A DNA stretch of 11,191 nt, from assembly GCA_946479075.1 (NCBI GenBank), contig CAMLDT010000115.1:1-11191 (forward strand), in the 5' to 3' direction. The notes below the pieces were generated by a model. The model searched no databases. It was not told where the DNA came from and saw only the letters and a list, made by a program, of their open reading frames with translations. Positions 1 to 6,272 of this stretch are shown here, one piece after another. The first letter of the stretch is position 1, and every line of letters starts with the position of its first letter. This DNA is from an uncultured Polaromonas sp. Its GTDB lineage: Bacteria; Pseudomonadota; Gammaproteobacteria; Burkholderiales; Burkholderiaceae. Both the position numbers and the translations under genes were made by a program.

Positions 1-755
1 TTTTGCCAGCCTGCTTCGAACTCGCCCAGGCTCAGGCGGCACAGGGATTCATTGACCCAGGCGTCGGCGTAGTCCGCTTGTACCTGCTGGGCACCGACAA
101 AACTTTCCAGCGCTTCGGCATGACGGTTCAGGTCCTGCAGGGCCGCGCCACGGTTGTTCAGGGCCTGGGCAAAGGCCGGCCTGAGTTTGAGCGCGCGGTC
201 ATAACTGTCCAGCGCTTCGGTGTGGCGATTCAGGGCGCGCAAGGCGGCCCCACGGTTGCTCAAGGCTTCCGGATAGTCCGGTTTGAGCCTGAGCGCCTGA
301 TCGAAACTCGCCAGCGCCTCTTCAGGCCGCTGCAGCGCCCACAAGGCGTTGCCCCGATTGCTCAGCGCTTCTGCATAGTCGGGCCGCACCTGCAAGGCAC
401 GGTCGCAGCTCTCCAGCGCCTCCTGCGGCCGGTTCAGGGTCAGCAAGGCGGGACTGCGGTTGCTCAACACGCCTGCGTTGTCGGGATGGATCTTCAGCGC
501 CAGCTCAAACAGCACCACCGCTTCAGCCGCGTGGTTTCGCTGTACCGCTATCGTGGCCAGCAATTGCAGCGCATCGAAGTGCCGGGGCTGCGCCAGCAGG
601 ATCTCCTTGTACAGCACTTCTGCCTGATCGAGCTGCCCCTGCCGGTGCAGGGCCACAGCCTCCTGCAGCTTGGCGCCCATGGCCTGATCCGCCGGGGCGG
701 CTGTATCGGGCGGCGCAGGCTCGGCCTGCAGAAGGGGCGCTCTGCCGTGTTTCAT
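1..755 (-). CDS. TPR-repeat protein, C-terminus cut by window edge
   Basis: Read from the complement: 251 complete codons are visible and the gene runs off the left edge. The ATG at 755-753 is directly preceded by an in-frame TGA, so no longer ATG form exists; a shorter start at 680 (Met26) is possible, and neither has a strong Shine-Dalgarno. From about residue 29 the protein is tandem 34-residue tetratricopeptide repeats (about 29-62, 63-96, 97-130, 131-164, 165-198, 199-232), with recurring SNRG/NNRG, EAL and P-D-Y-x-E-A-L positions. TPR solenoids are protein-binding scaffolds. The last visible segment (LCRLSLGEFEAGWQ) resembles the junction seen in Burkholderiales proteins where TPRs lead into a glycosyltransferase-like C-terminal domain. 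That extension is inference, because the domain lies outside the window. The gene follows the DUF4189 gene on the same strand after 80 bp. There is no signal peptide, so it is probably cytoplasmic. TPR identity is certain; specific function is not. Confidence 0.9.
   Translation of the reverse strand, partial: MKHGRAPLLQAEPAPPDTAAPADQAMGAKLQEAVALHRQGQLDQAEVLYKEILLAQPRHFDALQLLATIAVQRNHAAEAVVLFELALKIHPDNAGVLSNRSPALLTLNRPQEALESCDRALQVRPDYAEALSNRGNALWALQRPEEALASFDQALRLKPDYPEALSNRGAALRALNRHTEALDSYDRALKLRPAFAQALNNRGAALQDLNRHAEALESFVGAQQVQADYADAWVNESLCRLSLGEFEAGWQ
45..465 (-). repeat. 102-bp periodic repeats encoding TPR units
   Basis: The TPR repeats are also visible as DNA repeats. The motif around CACGGTTG recurs at exact 102-bp steps (about 149, 251, 353 as CCCGATTG, and 456), matching 34 codons. 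This suggests the array grew by recent unit duplication and could change copy number by recombination. Confidence 0.7.
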
Positions 756-835
756 TCAGCCGGATTTTAGGTCGGCCAGGGTGCAGGCGGCGTGGCAGCA
801 CCGTGTGCGATACCCCTGGCCGCGTCGGGGGCGTG

Positions 836-1717
836 TTATCGCCGGCTGATCACCACGCCGCCGCCGGCGCCCGAGCTGTCGTTGTTGCTGCCGCGCAGCA
901 GGTTGTTGCTGGCAATGGTCAGGGTATAGGTGTCGGGGCTGTAGTTGCCCGAGCCCTGCAGGTAAACCGGGTTGCTGCCCTGGATCACCACCTGGTTGCC
1001 GCGCACGCTGACCTGCACGTCCTGCCTGACCTTCTTGGACTGGCCCTGGTTGTTGGTGAACTCCAGCACCATCACACCGCGGCCGCCGCCCTGCACGCGC
1101 AGGGTGCCGTTGTAGGGAAAGCCGGCCGAACCCGCATAGTCCACCAGCCACTCGCCCTGCATCTGGAACTCGGGTGCCATATCGCGGGAGCGGCCGTTGT
1201 TGTTGTCGTTGTTGCCGCGGTTGCTGTTGGCGTTGTCGTTGCGGCTGTTGCTGCTGCCGAAATTGTTGCTGCCATTGTTGTTATTGCCATTGTTGTTGCC
1301 GCTGTCACGCGAAGGCGCGTCCTGCGCAGGCGACGAATTGGCCGCATCACAACCCCAGGCGCGCACCTTGCAGCTGGAGCCGCCTTTGGCGCGGCATTCG
1401 GAGTTGGCACGCGCCTGCACCGCGGAACTGGTGGCACCGGTGCCCCAGCCGTAAGCATTCGAGCCCCTGGCCTGGTCGGCCGAGTAGGCGGCGCATTCGG
1501 CGCGGAAACGCAGCACCACACTGCAGTCGCCACCGCACTCCCGCATGGCGCGCGCGTCGGCCTGGTCGATGCTCGGGTGGTTGAACGAAAAGCCGTATTT
1601 TTCGCCCTGCAGGGTGTCGATGGCGAGTGATCCCGCCGCCATGACCTGGCCACCGGCCAGAGCAAGAAAAAGTATCAGCGCAAGTCGGGCGGCAGCAGAC
1701 TGGATTCTGGAAAGCAT
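836..1717 (-). CDS. Secreted DUF4189-type protein with Asn-rich linker and C-terminal beta-type domain
   Basis: Start chosen at the ATG at 1717 (293 residues) because it puts a classic signal peptide first: Arg4, a hydrophobic core at about 10-22, and an A-x-A-like site near VMA/AGS (residues 25-30). The frame is open further upstream to 1939, but that part looks non-coding. Residues about 38-123 match the DUF4189 pattern: aromatic YGFSF start, regularly spaced Ala-rich helix, and six cysteines (61, 65, 75, 108, 116, 123) that could form three disulfides in the periplasm. Residues about 140-177 are a low-complexity Asn/Gly/Ser/Arg linker. Residues about 185-293 contain a GEW motif and alternating hydrophobic strands with GN and PDTY turns, suggesting a small beta-barrel or sandwich that I cannot name. 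It is exported; its function is unknown. DUF4189 proteins are often adhesion- or stress-related hypotheticals, but nothing here proves a role. It is transcribed divergently from the ABC exporter gene. Confidence 0.82.
   Translation of the reverse strand: MLSRIQSAAARLALILFLALAGGQVMAAGSLAIDTLQGEKYGFSFNHPSIDQADARAMRECGGDCSVVLRFRAECAAYSADQARGSNAYGWGTGATSSAVQARANSECRAKGGSSCKVRAWGCDAANSSPAQDAPSRDSGNNNGNNNNGSNNFGSSNSRNDNANSNRGNNDNNNGRSRDMAPEFQMQGEWLVDYAGSAGFPYNGTLRVQGGGRGVMVLEFTNNQGQSKKVRQDVQVSVRGNQVVIQGSNPVYLQGSGNYSPDTYTLTIASNNLLRGSNNDSSGAGGGVVISRR
1187..1303 (-). repeat. AAC/GTT triplet-rich low-complexity tract coding for Asn-rich linker
   Basis: The plus strand reads as imperfect GTT/GCT/GCC triplets; the coding strand is runs of AAC with GGC, AGC and CGC codons. 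It encodes the linker between the two folded parts of the secreted DUF4189-type protein. Such triplet tracts can change length by slippage in steps of three without breaking the frame. Confidence 0.75.
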
Positions 1718-1931
1718 GGTGGGACCTGTGGAAGATTGAAGGGTGGTCGGGCGCCCGGCACGCCCATCGATCATGGGTCGCGGTGCGTCCTGCGGGCCCT
1801 GCAAATTATGGACGTGCTGCTCGATAAAAATTGTGTCCGGCCGGCTCCTGGGCTCCCATGAATATGGGGTTCGGCATGCCTGACAATGAAGCTCACGGCC
1901 GCCGCGCCAGCCCCTCCCACAGAAAGCGCCC
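1718..1931. promoter_or_regulatory. Divergent intergenic region with presumed promoters of the DUF4189 gene and the ABC exporter
   Basis: The two genes diverge from this 214-bp gap, so promoters for both strands must lie in or near it. On the minus strand CATAAT (1805-1810 on the plus strand) resembles a -10 box, but I see no matching -35 at the right distance. An inverted repeat, CCCAT-4-ATGGG (1855-1868), could be an operator but is short. No convincing sigma-70 pair was found for the exporter. Confidence 0.35.
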
Positions 1932-3746
1932 ATGCACATCCTCTGGACCTACCTGCAGCCGCACCGCAAGCTGGCCCTGCTGGCGCTGCTGCTGGCGGCG
2001 GCCAGCCAGGTGCTGGCACTGATCGACCCCATCATCTTCGGCAAGATCATCGACGGTTATGCCATCCACCGTGGCGACAAGACCGATGAGGAACTGGTTT
2101 CGGGCGTTCTGCAATTGCTGGGCCTGGCCGTCGGCGTGGCGGTGGCTTCGCGCCTGGCCAAGGCGCTGCAGGAGTATGTGACACGCCTGATCGTGCAAAA
2201 ACTCGGCACGCAAATCTTCAACGACGGCCTGCGCCAGGTGCTGCGCCTCAGATACCAGGAGTTCGAGGACCTGCGCAGCGGCGAAACCCTGTCGCTGCTG
2301 CAGAAGGTGCGCGCCGACAGCGAACGTTTCATCAACGCCTTCATCAACACCGTGTTCGCGTCGATGGTGGGCATCGGCTTTCTGTGCTGGTATGCCGTCA
2401 CGCGGCACTGGCTGCTGGTGCCGGTGTTTCTGATCGGTGTGCTGGTGCTGGGCGGGCTGACCGGCCTGCTGAGCCGCGAGATCAAGACGCAGCAACGCTC
2501 CATCGTGCGCGAGACCAACCGCAACTCCGGCTTCATCGCCGAGTCGCTGCGCAACATCGAGCTGATCAAGAGCCTGGGCCTGACCTTCCCCGAGATTCGC
2601 CGGCTGCAGGCACAGACCACGAAAATTTTTGCGCTCGAAATGCAGAAGGTCAAACGCATCCGCCTGTTGTCCTTCCTGCAGGGCACGACCCTGAGCCTGC
2701 TCAAGCTGGCGATTCTGTTTGCGCTGCTGTGGCTGATCTTTCGCGATGTGCTGAGCACCGGCGAGCTGATCGCCATGCAGTTCATCTCGGTGGCGATTTT
2801 TGCGCCGCTGCAGGAACTCGGCAACATCATCCTTGCCTGGCGTGAGGCCGATGCCTCGCTGCTGAACTTTGCGGCGCTGATGGCCAGGCCGGTGGAGCGC
2901 CGCCCGGACTCCCCGGTCGCGGTCGGCCCCTTGACCCACGTACGTTTTGCCGATGTCAGCTTCAGCCACAAGGGCGCAGCCGACAAGGCGCTGGACGGCG
3001 TGTCCTTCGACGCCGGGCTGGGCGACACGATTGCGTTTGTCGGCCCTTCGGGATCCGGCAAATCGACGCTGGTCAAGCTGCTGGTCGGCCTCTACTCGCC
3101 GTCCGGTGGCGAAGTGTTTTACAACGACATCTCCACTGGCGACCTGCGCTACAACGAAGCGCGCCGGCAGATCGGCTTCGTGACGCAGGAAACCCATTTG
3201 TTCTCGGGCACGCTGCGCGAGAACATGCTGCTGGTCAAACCCGACGCGACCGATGCAGAAGTCATTGCTGCGATGCAGCAGGCCTCCTGCGCCTACCTGC
3301 TGGACAAATCACCTGAAGGCCTGGACACGCCGATTGGCGAGAGTGGCGTCAAGCTCTCGGGCGGCGAACGCCAGCGTCTGTCAATCGCCCGCGCGCTGTT
3401 GCGCCAGCCGCGCCTGCTGATTTTTGACGAAGCGACCTCGGCGCTCGACTCGCTCACCGAAGAACAGATCACCGCCACCGTGCGCCAGGTCTCGGCCGTC
3501 AGCACCCGCATCACCATCCTGATCGCGCACCGGCTCTCGACCATCATGCATGCCGACACCATCTTCGTGCTGGAAAAAGGCCGCATCGTGGAAAGCGGTT
3601 CGCATGCGGCGCTGCTCGATGTGAAGGGCCTCTACTACGCGATGTGGCGCCAGCAGATCGGCGAGCGGCCGGGTGCGCCGCGTGAGTTGGCGCCGGTTGC
3701 AGGTGAGGCTGTGGTGCTGCCGGATGCGGAGCGTATCGATGTCTGA
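1932..3746 (+). CDS. ABC exporter half-transporter (fused permease and ATPase)
   Basis: At 604 residues this is the normal length of a type IV (MsbA/ATM-like) half-exporter with an N-terminal membrane domain and a C-terminal ATPase, working as a dimer in the inner membrane. Hydrophobic segments lie at about 14-36, 58-77, 139-157, 160-180, 254-271 and 277-300, giving six helices. The ATPase motifs are complete: Walker A GPSGSGKST (371-379, Lys377), Q-loop Gln419, signature LSGGE (475-479), Walker B LLIFDE (495-500, catalytic Glu500), D-loop Asp506 and H-loop His533. An active enzyme is therefore expected. There is no N-terminal peptidase domain, so it is not a bacteriocin-type processing exporter. 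The start has AGAAAG 5 nt upstream. The C-terminal tail of about 30 residues is Pro/Ala-rich and overlaps the next gene by 8 bp. Substrate unknown: lipid, peptide or drug export are all possible. Having a single half-transporter gene suggests a homodimer. Confidence 0.93.
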   Translation: MHILWTYLQPHRKLALLALLLAAASQVLALIDPIIFGKIIDGYAIHRGDKTDEELVSGVLQLLGLAVGVAVASRLAKALQEYVTRLIVQKLGTQIFNDGLRQVLRLRYQEFEDLRSGETLSLLQKVRADSERFINAFINTVFASMVGIGFLCWYAVTRHWLLVPVFLIGVLVLGGLTGLLSREIKTQQRSIVRETNRNSGFIAESLRNIELIKSLGLTFPEIRRLQAQTTKIFALEMQKVKRIRLLSFLQGTTLSLLKLAILFALLWLIFRDVLSTGELIAMQFISVAIFAPLQELGNIILAWREADASLLNFAALMARPVERRPDSPVAVGPLTHVRFADVSFSHKGAADKALDGVSFDAGLGDTIAFVGPSGSGKSTLVKLLVGLYSPSGGEVFYNDISTGDLRYNEARRQIGFVTQETHLFSGTLRENMLLVKPDATDAEVIAAMQQASCAYLLDKSPEGLDTPIGESGVKLSGGERQRLSIARALLRQPRLLIFDEATSALDSLTEEQITATVRQVSAVSTRITILIAHRLSTIMHADTIFVLEKGRIVESGSHAALLDVKGLYYAMWRQQIGERPGAPRELAPVAGEAVVLPDAERIDV

Positions 3747-3987
3747 CCTGCAACTTGCCCCGCTCAACGACGGCGTATGGCGCGTGATGCACAGCCAGCA
3801 CGGTCATGTCGGCAACCTCAAAAGAATCGGCAGCGCATGGAAATTCAAGGCGGTAGGTTATGGGTCAAGCGGTGAAGTGATTCCGGGCGGCGGCCCACTG
3901 ACCGGGCAGCACAACACCACCTTTGAGGCAGCCGACGAAGCACTGGTCAACGCGACGCTGAACTCGCCCCAAAATCCTGTCCAATAG
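3739..3987 (+). CDS. Small conserved-looking protein of unknown function (82 aa)
   Basis: The start at 3739 overlaps the exporter stop codon (ATGTCTGA, 8 bp), which implies translational coupling; a longer frame from 3673 would overlap the exporter by 74 bp and is less likely. The visible core is a beta-rich stretch: GVWRV (12-16), HVGNLKRIGSAWKFKAVGYG (23-42), then a Gly/Pro-rich EVIPGGGPLTGQHNT (46-60) and an Ala-rich helical tail. There is no signal peptide, no transmembrane segment and no cysteine. The pattern W-R-V, G-N-L-K, W-K-F-K-A-G looks like a compact antiparallel sheet that repeats itself in antisymmetric form, somewhat like small single-domain beta proteins. I know similar uncharacterised proteins in Comamonadaceae but no function. 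Position between exporter and slyX suggests co-transcription, not necessarily shared function. Confidence 0.75.
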   Translation: MSDLQLAPLNDGVWRVMHSQHGHVGNLKRIGSAWKFKAVGYGSSGEVIPGGGPLTGQHNTTFEAADEALVNATLNSPQNPVQ

Positions 3988-3991
3988 CGCC

Positions 3992-4219
3992 ATGGAACCC
4001 AGCAGCCCCACCAACACAGACCAGCGCCTGACCGATCTCGAGATCAAGGCCTCCTTCACCGAAGACCTGCTCGACAAACTCGACAGCGTCATCGTGCGCC
4101 AGCAACAACAAATCGACGCCCTGATCCGCGAGATCGCCGATCTGAAGCAGCAGGCGCCGGTGGATGGCGGGATCACGACAGCGCGGAGTTTGCGGGATGA
4201 CCTGCCGCCGCATTTTTGA
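3992..4219 (+). CDS. slyX: SlyX family protein
   Basis: This is a 75-residue protein of normal SlyX length. It opens with a short polar tail, then QRLTDLEIKASFTEDLLDKL (11-30) followed by VIVRQQQQIDALIREIADLK (33-52), a continuous heptad-patterned coiled coil with the E-x-K-x-(S/A)-F-x-E-D-x-(L/I) signature of SlyX. It ends in the characteristic proline-aromatic tail DDLPPHF. It starts 4 bp after the stop of the 82-residue gene, so the exporter, small protein and slyX look like one transcription unit. SlyX was named in E. coli beside slyD; its molecular role remains unclear. It is cytoplasmic and probably oligomeric. Confidence 0.9.
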   Translation: MEPSSPTNTDQRLTDLEIKASFTEDLLDKLDSVIVRQQQQIDALIREIADLKQQAPVDGGITTARSLRDDLPPHF

Positions 4220-4363
4220 GGTCTAGCTCCTTCGTTTAAAGGATGTGGCCCCTTATGATCCAACCTAGAATCTTGAGGTGTTCGACGTCCCTGCCGACCT
4301 GACTGTACGACGCGATATCAAAAACTGCGGCACCGTATCCGCTGCTTGCTCTCGGTCACAAGC

Positions 4364-4408
4364 ATGCGAGGTGAAATGATCGCCAATGAACTCCCCAATC
4401 AATTATGA
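4364..4408 (+). CDS. Possible short leader ORF coupled to the HEPN gene
   Basis: GAGGTGA (4368-4374) is a near-perfect anti-Shine-Dalgarno match just before the ATG at 4376. That start gives a 10-codon peptide (MIANELPNQL) whose TGA overlaps the ATG of the HEPN gene as ATGA (4405-4408). An in-frame ATG at 4364 would give 14 codons. The HEPN start itself has no good ribosome site, so ribosomes finishing the leader may restart on it. This is a pattern-based proposal, and short ORFs arise by chance. Confidence 0.35.
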   Translation: MRGEMIANELPNQL

Positions 4409-5700
4409 GTCCGCTGCCCAGTCAAATCGTTCGTCTGACTAAAAGCATACTGCTACGCACAGCGAATCCCTCAACGCAGCCGTCTGCTCAGTTCAAGGCT
4501 GGAGAAAAATCTCCGTTCAGATTCTCAGGCGGGTTATATGTCACGTGGTGGTATAGCGATGACACCTTCAAAGCGCTTGACGCAGTCACTGCGCTCGCCA
4601 CCGAATCTTCAAACGACTTCCGCGACTGCGATCCCGATTCAATATCGGAAGCGGTGATGCAGACTCTGCAAGAGATCTGTATTGATCGAACAATATTTGA
4701 TAGCGATGCAGTATGTTTTCATCAACACCAAACACTTTTTGAGTGCCGCACCGCACCTATACCAGAGTTCGCGACTGCAATTGTGAAAGCGTTGGACGTT
4801 AAATTGCGCGCACTAATTGGAAAGCAGTGCACGATCTACGCAGTACCTAAGTTTCAAGGGGAAAGTTTTCGGATCGTCGAGGACTCTATTCACATCATCG
4901 CCAAGCGCGATCACAGCGCCTGGCAGGCCTTGATTGATAAGGGTTATCAATTCAACGGATGGACTCCCACACAGCCTTATATGAGATCACAGCAAAGGGA
5001 TCTTGCTTTCGCGCCGCCAGCAACCTTTGATTGCTTACTAGTGGCGGAAGAGCATGGTACGCCGAAAGGCTCAAAATTTAATAGCATTTTAAGATTTAGA
5101 AAACTCACTGCGGTTCTATTCGCCATCGCGTCTGGACAGGCAACCTATCCGTATCACAAGTCAATGGCTAGGCCTTTAGAATTTTGCATCCAATTTCCCC
5201 ACAGTTCCAATACCGAAGCCAACATCACAAGAAGTGACTGTGATGCACTGGTCCCGTTCTATACCTCGGATATACCAATCGGCGCAGCGGAAATAGCCGT
5301 CACAAAAGACTGGTATGCCGCGTTGGCGAGAACCAATTCCAGCGATAAAAGTCGAATTGAAAAAGGTGCTCACTTCCTGAATAGAGGAATGATGGCGGAC
5401 GACATTGAGGCTTACATAAACTATTTTGTCGCGCTTGACGCTCTCTTTGGAGAACGTGGCTCAGTCGAAGCATCAATAATCGAAGGCGTGCGCAAACTCC
5501 AAATAGATCCGAGACACTTGGAGAAAACTCCATGGCTTTTTGAGTTAAGAAACGAAATCGTTCACGGGGGAAGCAGATACATCACAGAGTGGTCAAAGTA
5601 CGCTAGATACACACAACATTTTCAAACGAAACCTCTAGCCGATGTTCAAACGCTTGCGCAGCTTGCAGTATTGTTAACCCCAAAACTACTCGCTCACTAA
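4405..5700 (+). CDS. Apea-like HEPN domain protein, candidate RNase-type anti-phage defence protein
   Basis: This 431-residue protein has no signal peptide or clear membrane helix, so it is probably cytoplasmic. Residues about 1-300 match nothing I recognise: a mixed alpha/beta region with aromatic-rich stretches (GGLYVTWWYSDD at 42-53) and LLVAEEHGTPKGSKF (211-225). Residues about 315-430 form an all-helical C-terminal domain of the Apea-like HEPN type: the helix DDIEAYINYFVALDALFG (332-349), then LFELRNEIVHGG (378-389), then a final Ala/Leu-rich helix. R382-N383-E-I-V-H387 is the HEPN R-x4-H motif with the polar residue after Arg that is typical of metal-independent RNases. By family knowledge, HEPN proteins cut RNA (often tRNA or mRNA) in abortive infection and toxin-antitoxin systems, and ApeA is a single-gene phage-defence HEPN protein. 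The N-terminal region would then be the sensor or inhibitor; this is inference. No antitoxin partner is adjacent. AT-richer composition suggests transfer. The start is the first ATG after the in-frame stop at 4387. Confidence 0.78.
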   Translation: MSPLPSQIVRLTKSILLRTANPSTQPSAQFKAGEKSPFRFSGGLYVTWWYSDDTFKALDAVTALATESSNDFRDCDPDSISEAVMQTLQEICIDRTIFDSDAVCFHQHQTLFECRTAPIPEFATAIVKALDVKLRALIGKQCTIYAVPKFQGESFRIVEDSIHIIAKRDHSAWQALIDKGYQFNGWTPTQPYMRSQQRDLAFAPPATFDCLLVAEEHGTPKGSKFNSILRFRKLTAVLFAIASGQATYPYHKSMARPLEFCIQFPHSSNTEANITRSDCDALVPFYTSDIPIGAAEIAVTKDWYAALARTNSSDKSRIEKGAHFLNRGMMADDIEAYINYFVALDALFGERGSVEASIIEGVRKLQIDPRHLEKTPWLFELRNEIVHGGSRYITEWSKYARYTQHFQTKPLADVQTLAQLAVLLTPKLLAH

Positions 5701-5832
5701 GCTTCATACGAGTATCAAAGAACGCGTCAGCGCTTTCATCAAGATCGTATTTCGCGAAAAGCTAATCACCTTCATTCACTTCCGCCTTTAGCGTCGATTT
5801 ACAAGCTCACTCCTATATATTCCTCGACAACT
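5701..5832. promoter_or_regulatory. AT-rich spacer upstream of the GNAT gene, with weak promoter elements
   Basis: It contains a perfect 10-bp palindrome TTTCGCGAAA (5750-5759) and a TATATT -10-like box (5816-5821) only 11 bp before the GNAT start. TTTACA (5798-5803) resembles a -35 but is only 12 bp from that box, so no standard pair exists. A transcript from the box would have almost no leader. Confidence 0.25.
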
Positions 5833-6264
5833 ATGTTGTTCACTTGGACCGACCAGCTAGCTAACATCAACTGGCACGAACTCTCCGCGCTGTACGCTGC
5901 TGCACCCCTCGGCAACAAAAGCCCAGCCAGCCTGCAAACCGTCTTCACGAACAGCATGTTCCGCTGCTTCGTGAGCGACAACGGAAAACTCGTCGGCGTG
6001 GGCCGGGTGCTGGCTGACGGCGTGGACTGCGCCTACATCTGCGACATCGCGGTGTTGCCCAGCCACCAGGGCACCGGCCTGGGCAGGCAGATCGTCAGCC
6101 ATCTCGTGGACCTGTCGCGTGGCCACCGCAAGATCATTCTTTATGCGGTGCCGGGCAAGGAAGGTTTCTACGGCAAGCTGGGGTTCAAGCGCATGAGCAC
6201 CGCCATGGCGATTTTTGACGACCAGGCCGGCGCGCTGGAACGTGGCTACATCAATGAAAACTGA
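5833..6264 (+). CDS. GNAT family N-acetyltransferase
   Basis: This 143-residue protein is a normal single GNAT domain. It transfers an acetyl group from acetyl-CoA to an amine; the substrate cannot be read from the sequence. Visible landmarks are the strand VGVGRVLADGVDCAYICDIAVLP (54-76), the acetyl-CoA pyrophosphate loop H-Q-G-T-G-L-G (78-84, the Q/R-x-x-G-x-G/A motif) heading a helix, the strand KIILYAV (100-106), and the motif-B-like FYGKLGFKRM (112-121) that usually carries the general-acid Tyr. The N-terminal part WHELSALYAAAPLGNKSP (14-31) and the tail are like a common Burkholderiales subgroup of small soluble GNATs. Composition returns to GC-rich within the first codons, so the gene belongs to the chromosomal backbone and probably flanked slyX before the AT-rich segment arrived. 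The next gene begins 8 bp after its stop. Confidence 0.88.
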   Translation: MLFTWTDQLANINWHELSALYAAAPLGNKSPASLQTVFTNSMFRCFVSDNGKLVGVGRVLADGVDCAYICDIAVLPSHQGTGLGRQIVSHLVDLSRGHRKIILYAVPGKEGFYGKLGFKRMSTAMAIFDDQAGALERGYINEN

Positions 6265-6272
6265 TCCCTTTC

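Larger units (their letters stand above)
4220..5832. other. AT-richer accessory segment between slyX and the GNAT gene
   Basis: From just after the slyX stop to the GNAT start the base composition and codon use change visibly: A/T-ending codons, AAA/GAA/ATT/TTT runs and few GCG/CTG codons, against the strongly G/C-ending codons on both sides. It holds one large gene (4405-5700), a 185-bp leader region and a 132-bp tail. I found no integrase, transposase or clear flanking direct repeats, so the mechanism of entry is not visible. Boundaries are approximate. Confidence 0.65.

Noticed and set aside
3..770. Plus-strand open frame at the left edge
   Set aside because: It is antisense to a well-formed TPR array; its own repeats merely mirror the 102-bp TPR periodicity.
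803..1630. Plus-strand open frame opposite the DUF4189 gene
   Set aside because: The Val/Ala-rich low complexity comes from reading the Asn codon repeats backwards; the minus strand has the signal peptide and cysteine pattern.
1855..1868. CCCAT-GAAT-ATGGG inverted repeat as a regulator binding site
   Set aside because: Five-base arms occur often by chance and no second copy or promoter overlap could be shown; mentioned only within the divergent region.
1893..3197. Long minus-strand open frame (434 codons) opposite the ABC exporter
   Set aside because: Gln/Arg/His-rich translation without domain features, typical of an antisense shadow; the plus-strand exporter has complete ABC motifs.
4228..4243. 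TCCTT-6-AAGGA inverted repeat after slyX as a terminator
   Set aside because: Only five pairs and no following T run, so not enough for an intrinsic terminator.
4278..4379. 33-codon frame from GTG 4278 as a separate gene or antitoxin
   Set aside because: No convincing ribosome site, no recognisable domain and short length; kept only as a remark in the leader finding.
5701..5832. Possible integron attC site or prophage att site after the HEPN gene
   Set aside because: No paired core sites of the RYYYAAC/GTTRRRY type and no matching direct repeat at the slyX side.
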